Below, piece after piece: positions 19,326 through 29,022 of a stretch of DNA of 64,000 bases; position 1 is the first letter of the stretch; the number at the start of each line of letters is the position of its first letter. The position numbers and the translations under genes are program-made. The stretch comes from Monoglobus pectinilyticus (GTDB taxonomy: Bacteria > Bacillota > Clostridia > Monoglobales > Monoglobaceae), in the NCBI RefSeq assembly GCF_002874775.1, contig NZ_CP020991.1, forward strand, positions 2,518,451-2,582,450, written 5' to 3'. The notes under the pieces are model-generated. The model had not been told where the DNA came from. It was given only the letters and a program-made list of their open reading frames with translations, and ran no database searches.

Positions 19326-22055
19326 TAAATTTGTATTTAATACCGGGGCAGACATCTGTGTTATACACTGTCCGTTGGTATAGACAGAAAAATTAAGTAT
19401 AGACTTAAAGAATAATTGTCCGTTTTTATCTGAATATACGCGTCCGATTGGCATTACGGCATAATCGTCATAATAAACGACAGCTGCGCTGTTGCTGTTA
19501 TACTCGTTAACATTATTTTCCAGCTGATACTGTGCTGCGCCGTTATAGTTAACCTTAACGGTTAAATAGTATTCGCGCTCGGGTTCGTAGTCGTATATGG
19601 CTTCAATAACATCATAACGGAAGTTTCTGCTTGGTACGGTATAGGTTTGATTTTTGCAGACAACGTTTATAGAGTCCGCTTTAAATAAACATTTTTGGAA
19701 ATAAGGACCTTCGTCCGGAGCATACTGTTCCCAGTTTATACCTGTATTCCACCATATATCTTTTCCTGGATATACGACTCCGTCATTTTGATAATATATA
19801 TTATTATTAAACCAAAGTTTTGTTACCAAAAGCTCATAGTTAGGACCATACATAAAATCAAAAATAGGAATTGTGATTCCGTATTGGTCAAAAATAGGTT
19901 TTGGATTATCCCGGTCATACCATGGAAGGTATGTTCCGTATTCAGCAGTGCCGTCCTTGCTGATTCTAACTGCAAGTGCGTTGTAGCGTTCCTGTGCAAT
20001 AGTAGGTGTTTTAGCAGCCGGTCTCATATTTATTGTTTTAGCCGGTACAGTGTAATAATTTCCGTCAGCATAAACCTGCATACCGTCTATATTCAAAGTT
20101 GAATTCGGCTTATTCTCCGGGTCATAAGTCAGGCTGTGGTTCCACCAGGTGTAGTTTGGAACAACCGGTTTAGCGCTGTGTGAGAATAACTGACCGTTGC
20201 TGTCGGAATAAACATCAGCAACCCAGAAAAGCGCATAATCATCAAAATATGCTGTCTTTTTGTTGTCCTGACCCATTTCCAGCTGTCTGTGTCCGGGGTC
20301 GATAAAATATTCAGCCGTGCCGTCATAGGTTACCTTTACACAGAGTTCATACTCGTGGTTTGGCTCATAGTCATAATTCGCCTCAATCACGTCATATTTG
20401 AATGTCTTGGACGGAACTGTGTAGGTTTCATTTTTGCATCTAACATCAATACTGTCTATGTTAAATCTGCACTGCTGCATATATGGCTCGTTTTCATCAA
20501 TACCTGAATATTGATTCCATTCTATGGAAGTTGTCCACCATTCATCCTTACCCGCGTCAAGGATACAGTCGTTTGCAGTTCCGTTTGAGGAAGTAAACAG
20601 GTTAGCCAAATCAAGGCATCCGCCGCTGGATACTTTGTCGGGGTCATTAAAAGATTGTACGCTGGATAAAATTTGCTCTTTCAATTCGGCGGTACTTAAG
20701 CTTGTATTATATCCTTTCAGCAGAGCCGCGGCTCCTGAAACAAAAGGAGTTGCCATAGACGCTCCGCTCAGTGGTGAATAATCATTTCCGGGGAATGTGC
20801 TTAATATATCAGTGCCGGGAGCGGCAAGATCCACTGATACAGCGCCGTAGCATGCGTCATAATTGAGATTGCCGTTTACGTTCATATTTGCTACAGAGAG
20901 TATGTTGTCACAGTCATAAGCTGCCGGATAGAAAGGATGTACATCAATGTCTGTGCCTTCGTTTCCGGCTCCGGCAACAAATAAACCGGGATATCTTTCT
21001 ATTGCGGTTTTCATACCGCCGCCATAAGCGGTGCCGCCAAAGCTTGCGTTAACAATATCAAACCCATGGAATGTAGCGTATGCAAGGGCTTTTATAACTG
21101 ATATGGTGTCTACTTCACTATTTCCGGCGCCTGCGTTTAACGGAGCAATTTTGGTGTTCCAGGCTACACCGCTTATTCCTATTTCATTGTTTCCTTTGGC
21201 TGCAATGATTCCTGATACATGAGTGCCGTGGTATTCGTTATCCATTGGGTCGTTAGTGTTTTTGTAAAAGTGCCAGCCGATAGTATCATCTATGTATCCG
21301 TCCTGGTCGTCGTCAATTCCATTGCCGGGAATTTCTCCTGTGTTTACCCAGATATTGTCAGCCAAATCAGGATGTGTGTAATCAATGCCGCTGTCTATAA
21401 CGCCTACAACGATTTCAGGGTTTCCGGTAAATGTATCCCACGCTTTGGAAGCATGTAATCGGTGCAGACCCCATTGGTCATAATATGACTCATCGTTTGG
21501 AATTGTCTCGCAATATTCATATAAATAATCAGGCTCAGCATATAATACAGCTTCATCTGCTTGAAGCTGATTAACAGCGTCCAAAACCGCCTGTTTTGAC
21601 TGGTCTGATAATTCAAGCAGAAGAATGTCGCCGGCTTCGTCCTCAGTGGTATCGCCGAGCGTCATTATATTATTTTCCGCTGATGAAGAGCTGTTGTTTG
21701 CCGAAGAAATAACTTCAGCGTTTGCAATATCAATTCCGTCAAAAATCGGATTGCTTAAAATTGAATCTTCGTTATTTGAAAATGGAGCGATTCCGTAAGC
21801 GGAAGCAGGGTTTTGTTTCATTGTGACCACAACCCGTCCCGGTAAAAAATCTTCTTCAATTGTTTCCTGAATAACGTCGGATGAAGACTGAGTGTTATCA
21901 CTGTTTTCGGCGCTGACTGCAGTCTCGGCCGGTTCTTCAATATTGATTTCAGTTGAGGATATTTCCTCAGCAAAGATATTGACCGGCAAAACCGCAGTGC
22001 TGATTGACAGCATGCCTGCAAGCAATAAGCTTAGATACTTCTTTGTTTTTTTCAT
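18333..22055 (-). CDS. Secreted S8 subtilase with three WW-type modules and C-terminal RCC1 repeats (paralogue A)
   Basis: Exported protein of 1240 aa. Signal peptide 1-29 ends in IFAEE. A propeptide-like region spans about 70-180 (LPGRVVVTMKQ..VLYAEPDYL). The S8 domain has Asp221 (VIDSG), His276 (HGTHVSG), the oxyanion Asn near 365 (GNEG) and Ser433 (GASMATP). A DDDQDGYIDD calcium-type loop lies near 250. Residues of about 500-890 hold three related modules of unknown family, each opening with a WW pair (WWTTSIEW, WWNHSLTY, WWNTGINW) and containing a YTVP strand. Residues of about 910-1240 form roughly seven RCC1 repeats (DGTLWTWGNN type), probably a beta-propeller for binding. The start has AAGGAG upstream. 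The RCC1 part is almost identical to paralogue B. Confidence 0.92.
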   Translation of the reverse strand: MKKTKKYLSLLLAGMLSISTAVLPVNIFAEEISSTEINIEEPAETAVSAENSDNTQSSSDVIQETIEEDFLPGRVVVTMKQNPASAYGIAPFSNNEDSILSNPIFDGIDIANAEVISSANNSSSSAENNIMTLGDTTEDEAGDILLLELSDQSKQAVLDAVNQLQADEAVLYAEPDYLYEYCETIPNDESYYDQWGLHRLHASKAWDTFTGNPEIVVGVIDSGIDYTHPDLADNIWVNTGEIPGNGIDDDQDGYIDDTIGWHFYKNTNDPMDNEYHGTHVSGIIAAKGNNEIGISGVAWNTKIAPLNAGAGNSEVDTISVIKALAYATFHGFDIVNASFGGTAYGGGMKTAIERYPGLFVAGAGNEGTDIDVHPFYPAAYDCDNILSVANMNVNGNLNYDACYGAVSVDLAAPGTDILSTFPGNDYSPLSGASMATPFVSGAAALLKGYNTSLSTAELKEQILSSVQSFNDPDKVSSGGCLDLANLFTSSNGTANDCILDAGKDEWWTTSIEWNQYSGIDENEPYMQQCRFNIDSIDVRCKNETYTVPSKTFKYDVIEANYDYEPNHEYELCVKVTYDGTAEYFIDPGHRQLEMGQDNKKTAYFDDYALFWVADVYSDSNGQLFSHSAKPVVPNYTWWNHSLTYDPENKPNSTLNIDGMQVYADGNYYTVPAKTINMRPAAKTPTIAQERYNALAVRISKDGTAEYGTYLPWYDRDNPKPIFDQYGITIPIFDFMYGPNYELLVTKLWFNNNIYYQNDGVVYPGKDIWWNTGINWEQYAPDEGPYFQKCLFKADSINVVCKNQTYTVPSRNFRYDVIEAIYDYEPEREYYLTVKVNYNGAAQYQLENNVNEYNSNSAAVVYYDDYAVMPIGRVYSDKNGQLFFKSILNFSVYTNGQCITQMSAPVLNTNLKFKDIAAERETAVGLTADGEVYVWGDGAYYDLGQGQVKLNQYTPVKVEGLPEIVKIAKGKHHVLALDVNGEVWGWGNNSSGEVHGAYKGKVYVPSKISGLSNITDITAGTGFSAAIKSDGTLWTWGNNTDGKLGDRGTSAANVPAPVTGLSNVSKVTCGEKFMAALSGETVYTWGNNESGQLGSGTNDSTSTPTAITGSYKDIAAGNSHMLAVSTSDELFTWGYNSVGQLGLGDKISRNVPTSTGKTAAVIGAGYNHSFYTDGESIYGFGSNSKGQLGIGIQNTALTPTLIAGLRNIVKIDGGFDFTIAKDKDNNIWVFGNNNVGQLGIY

Positions 22056-22483
22056 TTGTACTTTCTCCTTTTAATTATTATTTATAATCAAATATTAAAA
22101 AAATAAATTTTTAATATTAAATCATTATATACATGGTATCATATAAATAAAATAATTACAATACAGAATTATACATAAAAATACATTTAATTTTTTATTA
22201 AACATTAATAAAATAAAAATATATATTTTATTTTATAATATTTAATATGAAATGTATCGCGTATTGTTTGCATTCGAGCGTAATGCTGCGGACGCTATAA
22301 AAATATGCTATAAATTATTTTTTGTCTGTTTATAGTTTGTTGTTTTAATAGTTTAAAATATATTTTAAACGAATAGTAAAACTAAAAGTTTGTTTATGAG
22401 GCCGATGTTATCAAAAATAATGGAAACCTAACAGAAAACCGGACAGAAAAGTCAAGGAGATTTTTGAATAAACATTGGTATGG
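22056..22483. other. AT-rich upstream region of subtilase A
   Basis: About 430 bp, very AT-rich, with no ORF. The 5' leader next to the ATG (AAAAGGAGAA..GTACAA) closely matches that of paralogue B. I see no confident promoter. Confidence 0.4.
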
Positions 22484-22822
22484 TGTGACCACACTTTAAA
22501 AAAGTGTGGTCACAGCCCTACCGAAGCTTGCAAAACTACATTTTTTATAATCTATTATATAATGTTTATCTGATAAGGAGGCGTTTATGGTGAACATCGG
22601 CAGGGCAGACTTTGTCTGCCGCGTTAGGTGAGCTATTATCTCACGCGAAGCGTGAACATATTTAGAACAGTTTGTCATAATCCATTTTATAAAAAACGTT
22701 TCCGCGACTGCGCGCCTTACGAGGCAAACTCTGTTTGCACATCACAACTAAGTCTGATTTATTATATAACAACTAAGTTAATTATTGGCGTTTATAGTTT
22801 GTATAACACAATATAGTTTTTA
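22484..22822 (+). repeat. Structured repeat, copy A
   Basis: First of three tandem units of about 340 bp. It opens with a perfect 14-bp stem (22484-22514, TGTGACCACACTTT / AAAGTGTGGTCACA). Next come AAGCTTGC..TACATTTTTTATAAT and the linker GAACATCGGCAG. Hairpin 1 (GGCAGAC ttt GTCTGCC, 22604-22620) is followed by the linker CGTTAGGTGAGC and hairpin 2 (TCACGC gaa GCGTGA, 22641-22655). A GACTGCGCGCCTTACGAGG block and a paired ACAACTAAGT motif close the unit. A small ORF with a ribosome site (22587-22631, MVNIGRADFVCRVR) runs through hairpin 1. Confidence 0.8.
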
Positions 22823-22826
22823 TAAC

Positions 22827-23165
22827 ATACACTTTAAAAAGTGTAGTCACAGCCCTTCCAAAGCTTGCGAAACTACATTTTTTATAATTTACTATATAAT
22901 ATTTATCTGATAAGGATGTGTTTATGGTGAACATCGGTAGGGCAGACAAAGTCTGCCGCGTTAGGTGAGCTATCATCTCACGCGAAGCGTGAATATGTTT
23001 AGAACAGTTTGTTATAATCATTTTTATAAAAAACATTTCCGCGACTGCGCGCCTTACGAGGCAAACTACGTTTAAACATCACAACTAAGTGATTTATTAT
23101 ATAACAACTAAGTTAATTATTGGCGTTTATAGTTTGTATAACACAATATAGTTTTTATAATATAC
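22827..23165 (+). repeat. Structured repeat, copy B
   Basis: Second tandem unit with the same order of blocks as copy A. Hairpin 1 has the same stem but a different loop (GGCAGAC aaa GTCTGCC, 22940-22956), and the small ORF reads MVNIGRADKVCRVR (22924-22968). The opening hairpin is shorter (ACACTTT / AAAGTGT). Confidence 0.8.
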
Positions 23166-23231
23166 ACTTTTAAACAAAAGTGTAGCCACAATTGACATTG
23201 AAGGTTTAACAATACAAAGGAATTTGTATTA

Positions 23232-23575
23232 CATACACTTTAAAAAAGTGTAGTCACAGCCCTGCCGAAGCTTGCAAAACCACATTTTTTATAATTTACT
23301 ATATAAAGTTTATCTGATAAGGAGGTGTTTATGGTGAACATCGGCAGGGCAGACTTTGTCTGCCGCGTTAGGTGAGCTGTCATCTCACGCGAAGCGTGAA
23401 TTACTTATGGCAGATTATCATAATTTTTTTATTACAAATTTTCCCATGACTGCGCGCCTTACGAGGCAAACTACGTTTGCCATACCGAAGCTTGCGAAAC
23501 TACATTTTTATATAATTTACTATCTAATACGGTGTTTATGGTGAACATCGGTAGGTGTGCCCCACCCTTTAGGCG
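23232..23575 (+). repeat. Structured repeat, copy C with a partial fourth copy
   Basis: Third unit (small ORF 23331-23375, MVNIGRADFVCRVR). At about 23485 it jumps into a partial further copy beginning at the AAGCTTGCGAAACTAC block. There GAACATCGG is followed by a wholly different, longer hairpin (GTGTGCCCCACCC / GGCGGGTGCACAC, 23556-23585). A linking segment at 23165-23230 carries ACACTTTTAAACAAAAGTGT and is shared with 35785-35825. Confidence 0.75.
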
Positions 23576-23619
23576 GGTGCACACATACGAATATAGCTTC
23601 TATATCGAAGCGGCTAAAT

Positions 23620-23666
23620 AAAAAGGCAGGCGCGGTGCTCTTTTACGAGTACGCGCCTGTCTTTTT
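23620..23666. terminator. Strong bidirectional terminator
   Basis: AAAAGGCAGGCGCG / CGCGCCTGTCTTTTT hairpin with T-runs on both strands, about 100 nt beyond the stop of subtilase B. Confidence 0.88.
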
Positions 23667-23762
23667 CTATTCTGTTTTGATGATTTGTTAATAATCGGTT
23701 ACTATACTGTTTTATTACAGAACGTTTATACAGCACAATTTTATTTAAAGATTCTTAAACGA

Positions 23763-24755
23763 TTAGTATATTCCCAGCTGTCCAACGTTATTATTACCGA
23801 ATACCCATATGTTGTTGTCCTTATCTTTAGCGATTGTAAAATCGAATCCGCCGTCTATCTTGACAATATTTTTTAGTCCGGCAATAAGAGTGGGAGTAAG
23901 AGCGGTATTTTGTGTTCCTATACCAAGCTGACCTTTGCTGTTGCTTCCGAAGCCGTAGGTGTTTTCGCCGTCGGTATAGAAGCTGTGGTTATAGCCGGCT
24001 CCAATAACTGCGGCGGTTTTTCCGGTTGAGGTCGGAACGTTTCTGCTTACCTTATCGCCCAGCCCCAGCTGTCCTACTGAGTTATATCCCCATGTGAACA
24101 GCTCATCTGATGTGGATATTGCGAGCATATGACTGTTGCCGGCAGCAATGTCCTTATAGCTGCCCGTGATTGCGGTGGGTGTTGAAGTGCTGTCGTTGGT
24201 TCCGCTGCCTAACTGTCCGCTTTCATTATTGCCCCAGGTGTAAACTGTTTCGCCTGAGAGAGCCGCCATAAACTTCTCTCCGCATGTAACTTTTGATACG
24301 TTGCTGAGACCTGTTACCGGCGCAGGAACGTTTGCTGCGCTTGTTCCGCGGTCGCCTAACTTGCCGTCTGTGTTGCTGCCCCATGTCCAAAGAGTTCCGT
24401 CGCTCTTTATAGCGGCGCTGAATCCGGTGCCTGCCGCTATATCCGTTATATTATTCAGGCCTGAAATTTTTGAAGGCACATACACTTTGCCTTTATATGC
24501 ACCATGAACCTCACCGCTGGAATTGTTGCCCCAGCCCCATACTTCTCCGTTTACATCGAGAGCCAAAACATGGTGTTTGCCTTTGGCAATTTTAACGATT
24601 TCAGGAAGACCTTCAACTTTCAGCGGCGTATATTGATTCAGCTTTACCTGTCCCTGACCCAGGTCATAGTATGCACCGTCTCCCCATACATAGACCTCGC
24701 CGTTATATGTTAAACCGACAGCGGTTTCACGTTCAGCGGCAATGTCTTTAAATTT
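23763..24755 (-). repeat. RCC1-coding segment shared with paralogue A
   Basis: Matches 18333-19325; see that entry. Only about a dozen amino-acid differences over some 330 residues, against clear divergence in the rest of the gene. Confidence 0.9.
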
Positions 24756-27563
24756 CATGGACATAATTTGTGACGGAAATAGCAGCTGTGTTATATTTTG
24801 CCCATTAGTGTAAGTGAAATTATTGAGTTTAGATTTATAAAACATCTGTCCGTTTTTGTCTGAGAATACCCGGCAAATGGGGATAACCGCGTATGTATCA
24901 TTATATACAACCGCTGGACTGTTGCTGTTATTTTCATTGATGTAATCATACAGCTGATATGACGCTGAACCGTTGTAGTCAACCTTTACGGCAAGATATT
25001 TTTCGCTTTTTGCATTATAGTCGTAGATTCCGGCGACCTCACGGTATACGAAAGTTTTGCCCGGCACAGTATATTTGGTGTTTTTACAAGTTACATCAAT
25101 GCCTTCAAGGGTAAATTCACAGCTGGGATAATAGTATTCTTCATCCATCCAGTATTTTTCCCATTCAATTTTTGTTTCCCACCACGAATCTTTTCCGGGA
25201 TAAACGATCCCGTCATTTGGATAATAGATATCGTTTTCAAACCAAAGCTGTGAAACTATAAGGTTATAGTTTGAATCATATTTAAAATCAAAGACAGGAA
25301 TAAGAATTCCGTCGTTGTTATAAATCGGTCCTTTTGTTTCGCGGTCTGCCCATGGCGCATATATTCCATACTCCGCAGTGCCGTTGTTTTTAATTTGCAC
25401 CCCGAGAGAATAGTCACGCTCAGGTCTGAGAGGAGGAGCAGAAAGTGCCGGTCTCAAATTTATTGTTTCGGACGGAACATTGTAATAATTACCATTTGCA
25501 TATACTTGTATGCTGTCAATTTTAAAAGCGGCATTCAGATTATTATCAGGGTCATAGGTTACGCTGTTATTCCACCAGGTATAGTTAGGAACAATAAGCT
25601 TAGCGCTGTCTGAAAACAATTGTCCGTTTTGGTCGGAATAAACATCTGCAATCCAAATAAGCGCATAATCATCAAAATATGCAATATCTTTGTTATCCTG
25701 CCCCATTTCAAGCTGGCGGTCTCCCGGGTCAAGATAGTATTCTGCGGAACCGTCATAGTTAACTTTGGCGCAGAGCTCGTATCTGCTGTTTATCTCATAG
25801 TCATAATTTGCTTCGATAACATCATATTTCAATGTTTTTGCCGGGACAGTATAAGTTTTGTTTTTGCATATAACGTTAACACTTTCAATGTTAAATCTGC
25901 ACTTTTGAAAATACGGTTCATTTTCATCTATACCGGAATATTGTCTCCATTCTATGGATGTTGTCCACCACTCAAGCTTTCCGGGATTCACAACCCCATC
26001 GTTTGCGGTCCCGTCCGCCGTTGAAAGAAGGTTTGTCAGATCAAGGCGGCCTCCGCTGGAAACTTTATCATATTCGGACGAAGTGTATACAGAAGATAAG
26101 ATTATATCTTTTAATTCTGCGCCCCTTAAGCTCGGATTATATCCTTTTAACAGGGCGGCAGCCCCCGCAACACATGGAGCAGCCATAGAAGTTCCGCTTA
26201 AATATTTATATTCTCCGCCGGGAACAGTGCTGTAAATACCTGTGCCGGGAGCGGCAATATCGACTGATACAACACCATAGTTGGAGGTGCTGTTTAAAGA
26301 ACCGCTCTCATCAAAATTAGCTACAGATATTATGTTTTCACATTCAAAGCCGGATGGATAATTCGGAACTACGTCAGTGTCAACTCCTTCATTTCCAGCG
26401 GCGAAAACTAATAGTCCCGGGAATCTTTCAATAGCTGTTTTTTGGGCAAGGCTGCTTGAAGTTCCTCCGAAACTTCCGTTTATTATATCAAAATGATTAT
26501 CTGTGGCATAGTTAATGGCTTTAATAACTGCCGCTGAGCTGATTCTCCTTTCATCAATCCCTACGTTCAGAGCGGCAATTTTTGTTTTCCAGGCAACCCC
26601 GGTTACGCCGATTCCATTGTTTCCGGCAGCGGCGATGATGCCGGCCACATGTGAGCCGTGATAGGCAATATCCATTGGGTCGTTATGATTGAAAGTGAAA
26701 TTCCAGCCGTTAATATCGTCTATATATCCGTTATGATCATCATCAACACCATTGCCGGGAATCTCGTCTTCATTTACCCACATATTGGGAGCCAAATCAG
26801 GATGATTATAATCAACGCCGCCGTCGATAACGCCGACAACAACATCTGAACTTCCGGTAAATTTATCCCATGCTTTCGGTGCGTTTATTCTTTCCATTCC
26901 CCACAGTTCATTGTAAAACTCGTCGTTAGGTATGGTATCATAGAAATATTGTATGTAGTCGGGTTCCGCCCATAGAACGTCTTCATTTGCTTGAAGCTGC
27001 TTAATGGCGTCAAAAACACCTTGTTCGGATTGATTATTTAATTCAATAAGGAATATATCACCGGGCGAGTCTGCTGTATCATCACTTAAAGTCATTATTT
27101 CGTCTTCTTCAGACGCGGGTGAAATCAGCTCAATATCCGCTATATCAATGTTGTCAAAAATAGAGCTGTTTAATACTGCGGTTTTACTATCAACTGAAAA
27201 CGGCGCTTTATATTTGCCGGCGGAATTTTGTTTCAGAGTGACAATAACTTTGCCGGGCAGAATATCATCACAGGTTCCGGCGGAATCCGGCGGAATCTCA
27301 TCATTTAAGCCGGCGTTATTGTTTTCTTCCAGTATCGGGCTTTCCGCAGTTGGAACAGAAGGATCTGCCGTCTGAACGGAAGTTTCGGCAGTTAAAATAT
27401 TGTCTTCTGCCGTTGGAATTGGGGATTTACCAATGGAGCTATCAATGGTTGTTTCTTCCTGCGGAATAGTTTCTTCAGCAAAAGAGTTAATAGGTAAAAT
27501 AACAGTGCTGAGCAGCAGGGCTGCCGCTAAAAGTAAACTTAGATGCTTTCGTACTTTTTTCAT
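23763..27563 (-). CDS. Secreted S8 subtilase with three WW-type modules and C-terminal RCC1 repeats (paralogue B)
   Basis: Exported protein of 1266 aa with the architecture of its neighbour at 18.3-22.1 kb. In order: signal peptide (LLLAAALLLSTVILPINSFAEE); a Ser/Thr/Glu-rich stretch with PTAE/ETSVQTAD repeats at about 45-75; a propeptide-like region (ILPGKVIVTLKQ); and an S8 domain with VIDGG (Asp), YHGSHVAGI (His), AAGNEG (oxyanion Asn) and GTSMAAP (Ser). Three WW modules follow (WWTTSIEW, WWNNSVTY, WWETKIEW), then the RCC1 propeller. The aspartate motif reads DGG rather than DSG, which is tolerated in the family. Likely cell-surface or secreted; substrate unknown. AAGGAG precedes the ATG. 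Confidence 0.92.
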   Translation of the reverse strand: MKKVRKHLSLLLAAALLLSTVILPINSFAEETIPQEETTIDSSIGKSPIPTAEDNILTAETSVQTADPSVPTAESPILEENNNAGLNDEIPPDSAGTCDDILPGKVIVTLKQNSAGKYKAPFSVDSKTAVLNSSIFDNIDIADIELISPASEEDEIMTLSDDTADSPGDIFLIELNNQSEQGVFDAIKQLQANEDVLWAEPDYIQYFYDTIPNDEFYNELWGMERINAPKAWDKFTGSSDVVVGVIDGGVDYNHPDLAPNMWVNEDEIPGNGVDDDHNGYIDDINGWNFTFNHNDPMDIAYHGSHVAGIIAAAGNNGIGVTGVAWKTKIAALNVGIDERRISSAAVIKAINYATDNHFDIINGSFGGTSSSLAQKTAIERFPGLLVFAAGNEGVDTDVVPNYPSGFECENIISVANFDESGSLNSTSNYGVVSVDIAAPGTGIYSTVPGGEYKYLSGTSMAAPCVAGAAALLKGYNPSLRGAELKDIILSSVYTSSEYDKVSSGGRLDLTNLLSTADGTANDGVVNPGKLEWWTTSIEWRQYSGIDENEPYFQKCRFNIESVNVICKNKTYTVPAKTLKYDVIEANYDYEINSRYELCAKVNYDGSAEYYLDPGDRQLEMGQDNKDIAYFDDYALIWIADVYSDQNGQLFSDSAKLIVPNYTWWNNSVTYDPDNNLNAAFKIDSIQVYANGNYYNVPSETINLRPALSAPPLRPERDYSLGVQIKNNGTAEYGIYAPWADRETKGPIYNNDGILIPVFDFKYDSNYNLIVSQLWFENDIYYPNDGIVYPGKDSWWETKIEWEKYWMDEEYYYPSCEFTLEGIDVTCKNTKYTVPGKTFVYREVAGIYDYNAKSEKYLAVKVDYNGSASYQLYDYINENNSNSPAVVYNDTYAVIPICRVFSDKNGQMFYKSKLNNFTYTNGQNITQLLFPSQIMSMKFKDIAAERETAVGLTYNGEVYVWGDGAYYDLGQGQVKLNQYTPLKVEGLPEIVKIAKGKHHVLALDVNGEVWGWGNNSSGEVHGAYKGKVYVPSKISGLNNITDIAAGTGFSAAIKSDGTLWTWGSNTDGKLGDRGTSAANVPAPVTGLSNVSKVTCGEKFMAALSGETVYTWGNNESGQLGSGTNDSTSTPTAITGSYKDIAAGNSHMLAISTSDELFTWGYNSVGQLGLGDKVSRNVPTSTGKTAAVIGAGYNHSFYTDGENTYGFGSNSKGQLGIGTQNTALTPTLIAGLKNIVKIDGGFDFTIAKDKDNNIWVFGNNNVGQLGIY

Positions 27564-28143
27564 TTGTACATTCTCCTTTTAATTTTTATTGATAATTCAA
27601 ATATTACAAAATATTGTCAAATATTGAATTACCATAAAAATCATATCATATTATTAATTTAAATACAATGTTGAATTATAGATAAATATATTAATAAATT
27701 ATTGGTAAATATTAATAAAAATATTATACAAAAGTATTATATAATATGAAATGTGCGATGTGTTTCATACTATTGCATATAAAAGTATAAACGTAAATAT
27801 AAATATATATTTATAAAAAACGAATAACGGAAGAGTGTTATACATCACGATAAAATAGATATTGTAAAATATTAATCAAAAGAGAAATATTATAAGAAAA
27901 GTGTATAGAAATTCATATAAGATATATACTGCGGCTCCGATTATAAAAGTTTTGTTGTAATAAAATAATACTGTATGATTTAATAGATAGAAAATAATGT
28001 AATAAAAATAATTTTTATATTTAAAGAACTAAAATTTAAAGGTGATAAACAAATTGAATTTATGTATCAAAATTTTATCCATATTATAATAAGACAGATT
28101 GTTTTAAGTTGGCAAGGCTGGGTTAAGCATAAATTCTATTATC
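27564..28143. other. AT-rich intergenic stretch
   Basis: About 580 bp of very AT-rich DNA upstream of subtilase B. No ORF, hairpin or repeat that I can support. Confidence 0.5.
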
Positions 28144-28692
28144 TTAATGCTGCACTATAGCCGTACCTGAAACAACATCGTTTTCGATTATGATATCATA
28201 TGTATATGGATCTATATAGCCGTCTCCAATATAGTATTCTAATCTTTTGCCGCTGTAATATGAAACATTTGACGGATGACCAAGAAAATCAATTATTTCC
28301 GTTTCGGTTTTTCCAAAAAATTGGTATTGTTTTTCGAGATCTTCAATCATATAAATTCTAAGATTTGCATTGTTATCCCAATTTTGTCTGCTGTATGCTG
28401 AAACAGAATTTTTAACTATATTGTAAGCCCCTGCGTTAATAAGTGCTGCAGAAAGAATGCAAAATATCAAAATTAAAGGTATTGTCCGGCTTATTTTTAA
28501 TTTTTTTCTGAACAATATCGGTAACATAACAGCGCATATATATAAGGTAAAAAATGAATATATTAATATTCCGTTTTCAAAATTTTGAACTATACTATTA
28601 AATCGAATGAAAACAAATGTTGATAATAAAATACCGCCGCTGATGATTATTATTAATATAAATGATAAATATTTCAATATTTTTGAATTCAT
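28144..28692 (-). CDS. Small membrane protein of unknown function
   Basis: Protein of 182 aa with three hydrophobic segments (about 8-30, 40-60 and 70-92). A soluble C-terminal part contains FFGKTETEIIDFLGHPSNV and a beta-rich end (YYIGDGYIDPYTYDIII). The 'K-T-x-x-E-I-x-x-x-LG-x-P' pattern recalls the small SmpA/BamE-like or KTSC-type folds, but this is only a resemblance. GGGGTG precedes the ATG. I do not recognise the family, and the neighbours give no clue. Confidence 0.65.
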   Translation of the reverse strand: MNSKILKYLSFILIIIISGGILLSTFVFIRFNSIVQNFENGILIYSFFTLYICAVMLPILFRKKLKISRTIPLILIFCILSAALINAGAYNIVKNSVSAYSRQNWDNNANLRIYMIEDLEKQYQFFGKTETEIIDFLGHPSNVSYYSGKRLEYYIGDGYIDPYTYDIIIENDVVSGTAIVQH

Positions 28693-29022
28693 TTTTCACA
28701 CCCCGAAACAATTATATCATATATAAAAATAAAATCAAATAATTGACGTTCTTTTAATATAGCGTGCAGTCTGTGAGTACCGCATAAGTACTTTGGCAGT
28801 CTTATATATACAAATTAATATTTACTTTTTAAACAAAAATCTTAGAAAATTAAAGATAGTTTTAAGAGAATTAAAAATAATCTAAGTATAATTTTAGGGA
28901 AATAAAAAATTTTTAAATGGTTTATAAAATAATCAAATATTTCATATCGCACGTTTATATATACAGCCATTATAAAAAATAATCATAATTTAATTATAAG
29001 TATTACAATTAAATAATAACTA

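Noticed and set aside
22484-23575. CRISPR array
   Set aside because: The repeat unit is about 340 bp with three full copies and no regular short repeat-spacer pattern; no cas genes in the window.
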